A stretch of 64,000 nt of DNA from the NCBI RefSeq assembly GCF_027364955.1, contig NZ_DAHXOI010000011.1, forward strand, positions 22,282-86,281, written 5' to 3'. Shown one piece after another: positions 35,492-43,264 of the stretch (positions within the stretch are counted from its first letter, which is position 1; every line of letters starts with the position of its first letter). Position numbers and translations under genes: made by a program. The DNA is from Ferrimicrobium sp. Its GTDB lineage: Bacteria; Actinomycetota; Acidimicrobiia; Acidimicrobiales; Acidimicrobiaceae. The notes under the pieces were generated by a model. It had not been told where the DNA came from and searched no databases. It worked only from the letters and a program-made list of their open reading frames with translations.

Positions 35492-35860
35492 GTGTGTGGG
35501 GGTAGGGAATACACGGATAGCGATGCAATCCGCGAGCGACTTACTCAGCTACAGGCGGTAGAGCCAATGACGGTGATAATCCACGGGGCAGCACCTGGTG
35601 CTGATCTCTTAGCAGGGCACATCGCAGGAACACTGGGTTACAAGGTTGAGGCGCACCCAGCAGACTGGGCTCGACACGGGAAGGCTGCCGGCCCCATTCG
35701 GAACCAGAAGATGCTCGATGCCGGAGCAGATCTTGTGATCGCCTTTCCAGGTGGGAGGGGTACAAGAGACATGATCAACCGAGCTGAGAAGGCAGGTGTT
35801 CGCGTTGAGCGGATCGAGTCAAAGCCAACGGAAACGGAAACCGGTCAGCGATGCGAGTGA
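35492..35860 (+). CDS. SLOG-superfamily protein (DUF2493/YspA-like)
   Basis: 122 residues if started at GTG 35492. Motifs: CGGREYTDSDAI, IIHGAAPGADLLAGHIAGTL, AHPADWARHGKAAGPIRNQK, MLDAGADLVIAFPGGRGT: a nucleotide-binding Rossmann-like SLOG fold. Family members normally begin MRVIVCGGR; here the matching codons are ATC-CGA-GTC-ATA-GTG from 35480, with AGGAGG four bases upstream, so AUC may be the real start. Converges with fic (16-bp overlap). Confidence 0.75.
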   Translation: MCGGREYTDSDAIRERLTQLQAVEPMTVIIHGAAPGADLLAGHIAGTLGYKVEAHPADWARHGKAAGPIRNQKMLDAGADLVIAFPGGRGTRDMINRAEKAGVRVERIESKPTETETGQRCE

Positions 35861-36735
35861 GGTGGCTTCGCAACGTGAGGACCGGGCGACAAATGAAGCA
35901 CCTCTTCATACACGGTCAGCGTCCGCTCCATACCATGGGCCACAACCTGGATAATCGGGTTCGTTTCGCCCCGGTCTGCCGACTGTAAGGCGGCGTAGTA
36001 TTGGAGTCGGTCCGCAGGTTCTATCAACGCAGGCAGATATTCATGTTGCAGCAGCCAGAGGTTGAGAAGCAATCGACCGGTACGCCCATTGCCATCGACG
36101 AAGGGATGTATCGCCATCAGTCGTGCGTGCATCTTGGCACCAACCGCAACAGGGTGTCCCTCTGATTGGTGCCATTGTGCAAACAAATCGTCAACCTTGC
36201 CCGGAACAGATAGAGGATCAGGCGGAATGAGTGTGCTACCCGAGATCGCTACAGGCACCTCGCGGTAGTGCCCTGCTTCGCCGGGTTGTGAACGACACAA
36301 CACCAGCGCATGAAGTGACCGCAAGAGCCAGGGAGTAAGCGGTTGATCGGATTGTGACCACCGGATCATCGCATCCCAGGCTTCTGCGTGGTCAATCGCT
36401 TCTAGATGATCGCGCAGAGGTTTCCCTCCCACGGTGATGCCTTCAAGTACCACCTGCGTCTCAGCGAGCGTGAGATGATTGCCCTCAATAGCGTTGGATG
36501 TGTAGGTGATGCGTACTCTGAGCGCGTCTGCAAGGGAACGGCTGGTTTCTGAGGGCAATGGACGTAGCTGGTGAAGATTGTGCATTCGCTGGTCCAGCGA
36601 TGCTAGCAAGTGTTCGGACTCGTTAATGATACCCCCTTTCCCTTGATCGTATCCTGACTTGGCTTCACCTCGACCGTAATGCTGGGGACAGGCGGCCCCG
36701 TCTTCGCCGCTGGTTGCGATCCTAGGTAAGATCAT
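35845..36735 (-). CDS. fic: Fic-domain protein (AMP transferase, class II)
   Basis: 296 residues. Catalytic motif HPFVDGNGRTGRLLLNLWLL near residue 215, complete. The N-terminal inhibitory helix ITYTSNAIEGNHLTLAE has the S-x-A-I-E-G-N form in which Glu blocks ATP. Flap region GHYREVPVAISGS. Predicted self-inhibited adenylyltransferase. The first 40 residues look atypical, so a later start is possible. ATGA overlap with the small upstream frame. Confidence 0.85.
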   Translation of the reverse strand: MILPRIATSGEDGAACPQHYGRGEAKSGYDQGKGGIINESEHLLASLDQRMHNLHQLRPLPSETSRSLADALRVRITYTSNAIEGNHLTLAETQVVLEGITVGGKPLRDHLEAIDHAEAWDAMIRWSQSDQPLTPWLLRSLHALVLCRSQPGEAGHYREVPVAISGSTLIPPDPLSVPGKVDDLFAQWHQSEGHPVAVGAKMHARLMAIHPFVDGNGRTGRLLLNLWLLQHEYLPALIEPADRLQYYAALQSADRGETNPIIQVVAHGMERTLTVYEEVLHLSPGPHVAKPPHSHR

Positions 36736-36926
36736 CGCCTTCTCCTGACACCTTCAACCTCACCAAGGGCGCTGTTAGCAGCTCGGACAACCGCTTCCAA
36801 GGCTCGGTGTGCTGCGGCAAGCGCGTGGATCGCCTCTACTCTATCATGGCAGAACCTCTGTAATGCCTCGCCATTATGACGCCATCCCCAAATCCTGTAC
36901 GTGCTTGATGATCCGCACTTTGTCAC
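36732..36926 (-). CDS. small hypothetical protein upstream of fic
   Basis: 64 residues from GTG 36926, overlapping the 3' end of the previous gene by 53 bp. The second half is a plausible helix, EALQRFCHDRVEAIHALAAA then HRALEAVVRAANSALGEVEG. Weak SD. The stop-start overlap with fic is the main support. Confidence 0.35.
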   Translation of the reverse strand: MTKCGSSSTYRIWGWRHNGEALQRFCHDRVEAIHALAAAHRALEAVVRAANSALGEVEGVRRRR

Positions 36927-37335
36927 CGTTTGGCATGACCTCTAGCTTCACGGTGAAGAGCACTCTGTGCCCAAGAAGACTCTGGGCAAGGTGCGCGACT
37001 CTGAGACCGTTTGGGTTGTCGGTCCTGTCTGTGCGAGCTGTCTCTTTGCCGTCTGGGTGCCGATCACTCGGGTTGCAATCCATGTAGACCACACCCCTGG
37101 TGGAACTTGGTTCCTTCACCACCTTGGTGATCGTGCCGACAAAGCGCTTAGCTTCGGGATCGAGCACGTCGTCTACAACGTTGGCCAGCGGTGAGCGTGG
37201 GGCGCATAGAGCTGCAACCCTAGCCACGGTATTGGCCAATCTTTCGTTGTATGTATCCTCGCCTTCGCCCGCAGCAGGCTCACCAGCTAACGTCAGAGCC
37301 GAGAGGATTAATCTGGCTTTGGTATCGTCGTCCAT
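36874..37335 (-). CDS. hypothetical protein
   Basis: 153 residues from ATG 37335 (AGAAAGGAACGAACG upstream). Reads KARLILSALTLAGEPAAGEG ... VDDVLDPEAKRFVGTITKVV ... HLAQSLLGHRVLFTVKLEVM, a possible small-barrel domain. Not recognised. A GTGTATATAA motif lies upstream. Confidence 0.6.
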   Translation of the reverse strand: MDDDTKARLILSALTLAGEPAAGEGEDTYNERLANTVARVAALCAPRSPLANVVDDVLDPEAKRFVGTITKVVKEPSSTRGVVYMDCNPSDRHPDGKETARTDRTDNPNGLRVAHLAQSLLGHRVLFTVKLEVMPNGDKVRIIKHVQDLGMAS

Positions 37336-37363
37336 CGTTCGTTCCTTTCTGAGATGTCTGTCC

Positions 37364-37378
37364 GTTATATACACACCT
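37364..37378 (-). promoter_or_regulatory. variant promoter motif, 37335 gene
   Basis: AGGTGTGTATATAAC on the minus strand, 29 bp before the start; like the 9287 motif in having GT in place of CA. Confidence 0.5.
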
Positions 37379-37464
37379 AAGTCACGGGCGGCTGGAAAAA
37401 CTTGATTGAATCGGCCCCAGCTCCTGGCGGTCTAGGTACGAGTCACCTCTCGGCAATGGCCGAA

Positions 37465-38427
37465 CTATGCCCAAGCGGGTTCCAACGCCTCCCGTGCTGA
37501 CCCCTGCATCTCCTGTCGGGTCCTAAATGTGGAGTGAGCCAAGATCTCCCTCAACGACACACGAGCTACCATACCGCGCTGGCGTGGGAGGAGAATGGCT
37601 ATCTCGTCGATCCCAAATTGATCCTGGCTATCAAGTGCGACGTAGGCGATCATCTGCCCTAGTGCTCCCAACCAGAGCCTCTCTGGATGAATGGTGCACT
37701 TCACGTCGAACAGGGTGTGCTCCACAATAAAATCCCCGTCCGCTCCACCAACCCATTTGGCTCCTGCGAATACAGGGTTGTCAATGAAGCTACCGCTGGT
37801 AATCTGGGCCCAACCCTCACTCCCAGCTGCTGTGTCTGATACCCGTGCAATATCGTCTAGAACATCCTCGCTCACCGGCAATAGCTCAGCCAAAACCTGA
37901 ACACAGGGGTGATCACTTGGCTCCACCCCGGCAATCTTTCCCGATCTTGCCAGAGCTATCTCTTGGGCAAACCCCTGCCAATCCGGCAGAGGTGCGAGCT
38001 CGCCTAATACACGCTCCACTAGAACAAAACCCTCGGTGCGCCCACTGCGATAGATCCCCTCCGAGATCCCCGCGAAGTACATGACCCAGGCGTTCTCATG
38101 GCTCGTGAGAGTGTCGTTTTGATGAGCATCCCACAGGAGTGCCAGTGCATCGTGAAAGAGTCTGGTGATGCTAGGGGAGTTGCTCACCCGTGCGGTAGAT
38201 GCCGTAGTCGCAAAGTATGGAGTAGCTCGTGTTTGTCGTAACCGGAACTCAACCGCATGGCCTACAGTTGCCCAGGGGTAGTCCTTCAGGTAACCCGTGG
38301 GTCGAATGGTCTCTGTCGAACCTACTTGGGTGCCCAATAGCACAGCTACCGCGTCGAGTTCAAAGTTGGCAGCCAGCCACCGCGACGCCTTACTCTGTGG
38401 ATTGCTTAATTCCTTGGTGATCGACAT
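37465..38427 (-). CDS. possible PD-(D/E)XK nuclease-fold protein
   Basis: 320 residues from ATG 38427. Near residue 235, GGADGDFIVEHTLFDVKCTI gives the D-x9-11-D-x-K pattern of PD-(D/E)XK nucleases, preceded by AKW and followed by a long helix (GALGQMIAYVALDS). The N-terminal part (WLAANFELDAVAVLLGT) is helical. No specific family is recognised; the nuclease assignment is inference from one motif. Carries the element motif, so it is a backbone gene. Confidence 0.55.
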   Translation of the reverse strand: MSITKELSNPQSKASRWLAANFELDAVAVLLGTQVGSTETIRPTGYLKDYPWATVGHAVEFRLRQTRATPYFATTASTARVSNSPSITRLFHDALALLWDAHQNDTLTSHENAWVMYFAGISEGIYRSGRTEGFVLVERVLGELAPLPDWQGFAQEIALARSGKIAGVEPSDHPCVQVLAELLPVSEDVLDDIARVSDTAAGSEGWAQITSGSFIDNPVFAGAKWVGGADGDFIVEHTLFDVKCTIHPERLWLGALGQMIAYVALDSQDQFGIDEIAILLPRQRGMVARVSLREILAHSTFRTRQEMQGSAREALEPAWA

Positions 38428-38454
38428 CGTGGCTCCTGTTCTGTGATCCTGGAT

Positions 38455-38470
38455 GATATGTATGCACGCC
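38455..38470 (-). promoter_or_regulatory. TGCATACATA promoter motif, 38427 gene
   Basis: GGCGTGCATACATATC on the minus strand, 28 bp before ATG 38427. Confidence 0.55.
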
Positions 38471-38476
38471 AGTGGC

Positions 38477-38659
38477 TCAAGGCTCTAGCATCTTCCACCC
38501 CAGCTCGTGAATACGATCTTCTGGCTTGTGATCCAGGAGAGCAAATAGAACTGCCCTGAGTTCAGACTTGAGAGCCAACGTTGCGAACTCTGTGCGATTG
38601 GCATCTTCACCGGCGGTGGCGATAATGTCGTTGAACTCATACTGAGCCCTGGATAGCAC
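38477..38659 (-). CDS. small hypothetical protein
   Basis: 60 residues from GTG 38659 (MLSRAQYEFNDIIATAGEDA ... LGWKMLEP). Helical and acidic. It starts 9 bp after the stop of the 59-residue gene, so the two form a pair. No family recognised. Confidence 0.45.
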   Translation of the reverse strand: MLSRAQYEFNDIIATAGEDANRTEFATLALKSELRAVLFALLDHKPEDRIHELGWKMLEP

Positions 38660-38660
38660 G

Positions 38661-38706
38661 TGTGAAAATTACTGCTCCAAGTTGGACTTGGTGGCCTCTA
38701 GCCACC
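38661..38706 (+). repeat. palindrome-rich direct repeat, copy 1
   Basis: CTGCTCCAAGTTGGACTTGG then TGGCCTCTAGCCAC contains two hairpins: CCAAGT/ACTTGG and GTGGC/GCCAC. A near-identical copy is at 41446-41493, same strand. The secreted protease gene lies between them. Confidence 0.7.
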
Positions 38707-38848
38707 CGTAGCTTTCATCCGGCACCAGTTCCAAGAGGTCGTCAAAGTTCTCACCTATGCGCAGCATCTCCCACTCCTGGTGTTCAGTGAGGTCATTTGA
38801 GGCTCGATGAATCGTAACATAGCGAGGATGCTTGACCTCTACCCGCAT
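38669..38848 (-). CDS. small hypothetical protein
   Basis: 59 residues from ATG 38848 (MRVEVKHPRYVTIHRASNDL ... EQEWEMLRIGENFDDLLEL is approximate). It ends SYGWLEATKSNLEQ. Its last 14 codons lie in the palindromic direct repeat that recurs at 41.45 kb. Not recognised. Confidence 0.45.
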   Translation of the reverse strand: MRVEVKHPRYVTIHRASNDLTEHQEWEMLRIGENFDDLLELVPDESYGWLEATKSNLEQ

Positions 38849-38849
38849 T

Positions 38850-39167
38850 CTCGAACCGATTCACCCAACATTACAGACCCTATTGAACTGGTTGCTTCCA
38901 ATGGATTCAGCTTCAAAACTTCGCACAGTGCCAGGCAACTATGCCCCTTGGGAACATTCGTGATTGCTGCTGACTAATCCTGGGGTAGGCGTCTACAGTG
39001 GCGTAGTCGAGACGGTTGAGTGCATACATTTGCCTCGGCATTGCGGGTGCGGATTGGGCTTCAATCTGCTAAGGCTAACCTCGGCCCAAGTCGTTAGGGG
39101 CCGATTGACTTGGAGCTATCATGCGAGAGGATAGATCTAACTTCGTCAGAGTCAATTGAGCCGGTTT
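38850..39167. other. intergenic between the small genes and the protease
   Basis: No frame accepted and no recognisable signal. Confidence 0.4.
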
Positions 39168-41081
39168 TCAACCAGTATAATTCACCGAGAAACTGTCGTC
39201 TGATATCGAGGACGGTTGTGAAACTGTAACCCCGTTCTGGACCATGTTCACATCAATTTGTTGCTGTACACCACCATTGAGGTGGTTGCCAAACTTGAGA
39301 TTGCTAAACTGCACGCCGGCAAACGGGGTAAGGTACGATTCTTGACCGTTGATCGTAGTCGCCTCGGTGATCCACTCGGCTGATGCTGCGTTGCCGTAGT
39401 ACTGAAGATTAGGTATCAGATCGCCCTGCCCGGTAGTCTCATCTTCAATGTCGATTGTCCAGTTATTGTCATCACCGTTTTGGTAGATATCAACATACAT
39501 CGTATCACCAGCACGAACCGTAAAGTTAGTCAGGTTCTGCTGGCTGGCTGGTAATATCTCCCACCACGGATTTACTCTGTATTCGTCAGTACCACTGATG
39601 GGCGATTCTTCGATGCCTGCCTGTATGAGGTTGGATGTGCCATTACCGCCGATACCGACCCACTCAGTCATCGCACAGTTGGTGCTGGGATAACCGTAGG
39701 ATGTGTCATTGCATCCGGCAGGAGGGGTGTACAGAGAACCGACAGTGAACGTCGCGCTCGCAGCATCAAAGTCTTGCCCACTTTCTATGTAACCAGACCA
39801 GTTATTAAAGGCAGTAGAGGTGAACTGAGGCGATACCGTCAAGTTCAATGAAGCCGAGACGCTCGCCCCGCCCGAATCGGTTACCGTGACGTCGACGGTG
39901 GCATTCGATGACGTAGCGAATACAGGAGCGCCGCTGATCACTCCGGACGCGGACAAGGCGAGTCCATTTGGCAGGCCTGTTGCCGACCATGAATCTTGAC
40001 CCGTTCCCCCAGATGCCACGAGTGTGACTGCGTAATCAGTGCCGACTGTTGCGGAAGGTAACGATGACGTGGTGATGGCAAGAGTCTGGGAGATGGTCGG
40101 TGGTGGAGTAGTGGTTGTGGTGGTCGATGAGCTAGAGGGGACAATAGCTATGACTGCACTATTGGGTGACCCGTCAAGTGAGAGGTTGGGAGCACCGCCA
40201 ATGGCGATCACCTTCCCGTTAGAACACGCAATGTAGTAGCCCTGCCCGTCGGGATTGGGAAGTATCGATGTAACTGGCGCTGGCAACGGGTGTGAACCTC
40301 CAAGTCCTGTGTAACCGTAGTCATAGGCTGACCCTGAGAACTTCGCATCGCCGAAGTTAAATACCCCACCGTCGGCCGCCACCATGTAATAGCCCTGTCC
40401 ATTGAGTGATGGATAGACGTTTACCACTGGTGCATCGAGTGGATGACTGCCCCGAAGCCCAGTGAGGCCCAAGCTGTAGGTCGACCCGTAGAACGGGGCT
40501 GTACCAAAGTTGAAGATACCGCCGTCCGAGGCCACGAGCCAATAGCCATTTCCCGTAGGGTCCGCAACCATACCAACGATTGGTTCGTTCAGCGGATGGG
40601 ATCCTGTGAGTCCTGTGATCCCATAGGAATAGGTCGATCCGAGAAAGGAAGCATCACCGAAGTTAAATACCCCACCATCAGCTGCCACAAGCCAGTAGCC
40701 CTTGCCATTTGCGGTCGGAGCACCACCAACAATCGGAGCGCTCAGCGGATGGGATCCCGTGAGTCCTGTGATCCCGTCAGTGTAGGTGTCCCCGTAAAAC
40801 TGGGCACTCCCAAAGGGAAATACACGCCCGCTGCTCGATACCATCCAGTAGCCCCCACCACCAGGTACGGCGAACGACGCAACGATATCTGCCTTGTGGT
40901 TAGTAAGGGCGCCGTCATCAGAAGACTGCCCTGCAGGGATTACGGTACCGGTGTTGGTGACCAAGTAGTAGCTGGAGGTGGCCGCAGGTAAAGCGTAGGC
41001 ATCATTGCTAGCTACCAATGGGGCGATGACTAAAGACGAGGAAGACATCGCCATTATCATTAACAACCGACTACGACGCAT
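39168..41081 (-). CDS. secreted glutamic (G1/eqolisin-type) acid peptidase with N-terminal repeats
   Basis: 637 residues from ATG 41081 (a GTG at 41102 is possible). Signal peptide: RRSRLLMIMAMSSSSLVIAP, then cleavage near AYA. Residues about 35-290 are tandem units with GYWLVAADGGVFNFGDASFL and GSTYSYGITGLTGSHPL, a propeller-like repeat I associate with Acidimicrobiia. A putative Ig (He_PIG) module follows (ATGLPNGLALSASGVISGAP). The C-terminal 220 residues match G1 peptidases: NNWSGYIESG, TEWVGIGGNGTSNLIQAGIE, WWEILPA, and AEWITEATTING, which supplies the catalytic Glu. Active at acid pH in known members. Confidence 0.8.
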   Translation of the reverse strand: MRRSRLLMIMAMSSSSLVIAPLVASNDAYALPAATSSYYLVTNTGTVIPAGQSSDDGALTNHKADIVASFAVPGGGGYWMVSSSGRVFPFGSAQFYGDTYTDGITGLTGSHPLSAPIVGGAPTANGKGYWLVAADGGVFNFGDASFLGSTYSYGITGLTGSHPLNEPIVGMVADPTGNGYWLVASDGGIFNFGTAPFYGSTYSLGLTGLRGSHPLDAPVVNVYPSLNGQGYYMVAADGGVFNFGDAKFSGSAYDYGYTGLGGSHPLPAPVTSILPNPDGQGYYIACSNGKVIAIGGAPNLSLDGSPNSAVIAIVPSSSSTTTTTTPPPTISQTLAITTSSLPSATVGTDYAVTLVASGGTGQDSWSATGLPNGLALSASGVISGAPVFATSSNATVDVTVTDSGGASVSASLNLTVSPQFTSTAFNNWSGYIESGQDFDAASATFTVGSLYTPPAGCNDTSYGYPSTNCAMTEWVGIGGNGTSNLIQAGIEESPISGTDEYRVNPWWEILPASQQNLTNFTVRAGDTMYVDIYQNGDDNNWTIDIEDETTGQGDLIPNLQYYGNAASAEWITEATTINGQESYLTPFAGVQFSNLKFGNHLNGGVQQQIDVNMVQNGVTVSQPSSISDDSFSVNYTG

Positions 41082-41761
41082 GGTTCCCGATCTCATTACC
41101 ACTCCAGTCTGGTCACACTAAGCGACATAGTGCTGCTCCTGTCACTATATCAGCGTTGGGCCACGAAGCAAGACTGGTAAGTCCCCGTTCTCCAGCAGCT
41201 GTTACGATCCATCTCTAAGACGATGGCGGTCGTCTTGATTAGTCCAGTTATCGTGGTTTTCGTCTTGATAGATAATGGGTTACATGGTCTCGCCAGTTCC
41301 TGCTAGGCACAGAAGTTAATTGATGTTGTCAACAGTTCTCATGACGCACGTTTGGACAGACACTGAAGAAGACGTGCTGTACGGAGTGAATGCTTGCAAC
41401 AAGACCCGGTGATGATGCGGATCGCACTGAGTCTCGGATAACGCGTTTGAAAACTGCTGTTCCAAGTCGGACTTGGTGGCATCTAGCCACAACGCTCGCA
41501 CAGCTCGTTTGCGCAGTTCCTCTCGGCCCAGCCGGACGGTGCTATCCACAATCTGGCACCACCTGGTCGGTGGCAAGGGTCGGTTATCAGACGCTCCATG
41601 CTTGTGCTCCCATACCCCTCGGCCAAGCTCGTCCGTGCGTCATTTTGGAGTCTGGTCCACTCAAACCGTTAAACCACAGCCTCCAGATGCTACGCGGACC
41701 CGTCGAGATGCGGCCCTGACCGTCGCGGTGTCATCAACAGCTGCTAGCACGTCTCCTCCTG
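41082..41761. other. intergenic with a copy of the palindromic repeat
   Basis: Apart from the repeat at 41446-41493 nothing is recognised. A minus-strand frame at 41316-41576 shares the ending WLDATKSDLEQ with the 38848 gene only because both cover the repeat. Confidence 0.4.
41446..41493 (+). repeat. palindrome-rich direct repeat, copy 2
   Basis: TTTGAAAACTGCTGTTCCAA then GTCGGACTTGGTGGCATCTA and GCCAC. About 90% identical to copy 1, keeping both inverted repeats. Confidence 0.7.
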
Positions 41762-42283
41762 TCAGCCTCCTGAGATGTCAGCGAGAATGTGCGTTAGCTC
41801 GTTAGACACCTGTTCGAGCCGAGTAAGTACTGTGACGACTCGCGGCTCCGATGCCACCACAGGAGGTTTGTTGTACCGTGATGAAATCTCAATCATCTGG
41901 TCATAGAAGGCATCGACCCGGGCGAACACGGCAACCTGGTGACGCTGATGCCACGCAAAGGCGGCGTCGATCACCTCAATGGGTGGGACCCCCTCCGGGT
42001 AGTAGTCAAATGGAATCTCCACCAGGATCGCTTCCCACGTATAGCCCTTACCCCTAAGATCCTCAAGCTCGCTCTCGTGGTTGCGTGTCCACCGGTGTGC
42101 ATGAGCTCGAGGTGGTGATCTGTGCTCAAGTTCAGCGTGCCACGCGCGGCTAAGCGTGTTTCTATGGATCTCTGAAAGACCGAGCTTGAACCTCACCTCG
42201 CCCCAGGTGTCTCCGTTGCAACGCCACTCGGTGATCTCATCGAAACGCTTGCGCATGATAGAAGTTGTTCCGTATCCTGACAT
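41762..42283 (-). CDS. HTH-like repeat family protein (single copy)
   Basis: 173 residues from ATG 42283 (AAGGAGGACGGGAG upstream). RKRFDEITEWRCNGDTWGEV then HRNTLSRAWHAELEHRSPP, LEDLRGKGYTWEAILVEIP and GVPPIEVIDAAF repeat the unit found twice at 11606 and once at 12600. The C-terminal helix differs (LTRLEQVSNELTHILADISG). A putative DNA-binding protein of the same new family, under the element motif. Confidence 0.65.
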   Translation of the reverse strand: MSGYGTTSIMRKRFDEITEWRCNGDTWGEVRFKLGLSEIHRNTLSRAWHAELEHRSPPRAHAHRWTRNHESELEDLRGKGYTWEAILVEIPFDYYPEGVPPIEVIDAAFAWHQRHQVAVFARVDAFYDQMIEISSRYNKPPVVASEPRVVTVLTRLEQVSNELTHILADISGG

Positions 42284-42310
42284 CTCCCGTCCTCCTTGTC
42301 GAATCACTTG

Positions 42311-42323
42311 CTATATATGCAAT
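42311..42323 (-). promoter_or_regulatory. TGCATATATA promoter motif, 42283 gene
   Basis: TATTGCATATATAGC on the minus strand, 28 bp upstream of the ATG. Confidence 0.6.
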
Positions 42324-42424
42324 AGATGTACTCATGCATGAAGGTAACGTATATCTCACAGCAACTAATACGTGCTAAACTGGTTGACATCAGCACGAGG
42401 TGACGGGCTGATAGAGGGGGTTGG

Positions 42425-43162
42425 ATGTCTGGCATCATGGCGTTAACTCAAAGCGAACTAATCCAGGACCAAAACAAGAGGCTGGTCGCAACGTTTGCGA
42501 TGCAGGCAATTGTCGATGCCAAGACCGGCCTAGTGTTCGGCTACGAACTCCTAGCCCGTGATGTGCGAGGAAAGGACCGCTCGGCGGCGGGGATCATTGA
42601 GAGGCTCACAAGCACTGGTCGCAGGCGCTTGGCCCTTGAAGCAGTGAGCTATGCCCAAGTCATGGCCCAGGTTACACAGAGCCCCCGCTTGCACGTCAAT
42701 CTCGATATTGAGGATCTCGACCTGGTGACCAGAATGGGAGACCTAACCAACATCACCATTGAGATCGTCGAGGGCTTTGTCGACCCGGAGGTGCTCGCTA
42801 GTGCTATTGAGATGATTCACGAGCGAGGCGGGCACGCCGCAGTGGATGACTTTGGCTCGCCATTATGGTCTGAGAATGCCCTGGAACACGATTGGGATCT
42901 GGTCAAGCTCGATAAGTGTGTTCTTTCCTGGGACATGGGGCGCTGTCTCAACCTACACCGCCAACTTAGCGCCCTCTGCAGGACAGCCAAGGTCTGTTTG
43001 GAGGGGGTGGAATCAGCTATACACTGTCAGGCATCTGATTGGGTTGGTGCAGATCTGTTGCAGGGATATAAGTTTGGTCAACCGATGATACCAGCGATAC
43101 ATCCACAGATTGAGTTTCAGGCCAATGAGGTTTTGCAACCGAAAGCGAAATCCCTGTGGTGA
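42425..43162 (+). CDS. EAL-domain cyclic-di-GMP phosphodiesterase
   Basis: 245 residues from ATG 42425 (AGAGGGGGTTGG upstream). The key positions survive: FGYELLARDV (EAL-equivalent ELL), LHVNLD, ITIEIVEG, HAAVDDFGSP (DDFG), VKLDKC, CLEGVES, and GADLLQGYKFGQP. Probably active. There is no GGDEF or sensory domain. c-di-GMP enzymes on conjugative elements are known to affect transfer and adhesion. Upstream, GTGCT...AGCAC flanks TAAACTGGTTGACA. Confidence 0.85.
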   Translation: MSGIMALTQSELIQDQNKRLVATFAMQAIVDAKTGLVFGYELLARDVRGKDRSAAGIIERLTSTGRRRLALEAVSYAQVMAQVTQSPRLHVNLDIEDLDLVTRMGDLTNITIEIVEGFVDPEVLASAIEMIHERGGHAAVDDFGSPLWSENALEHDWDLVKLDKCVLSWDMGRCLNLHRQLSALCRTAKVCLEGVESAIHCQASDWVGADLLQGYKFGQPMIPAIHPQIEFQANEVLQPKAKSLW

Positions 43163-43264
43163 GGAAATCCATCAGCGATCCAGCAGCGATCCAGCAACAG
43201 GTTCGATTCACGATCACCTGCACCTGTCGCATTTAACCCAATCTCCGAGGAAGGTCGTTGCCCA

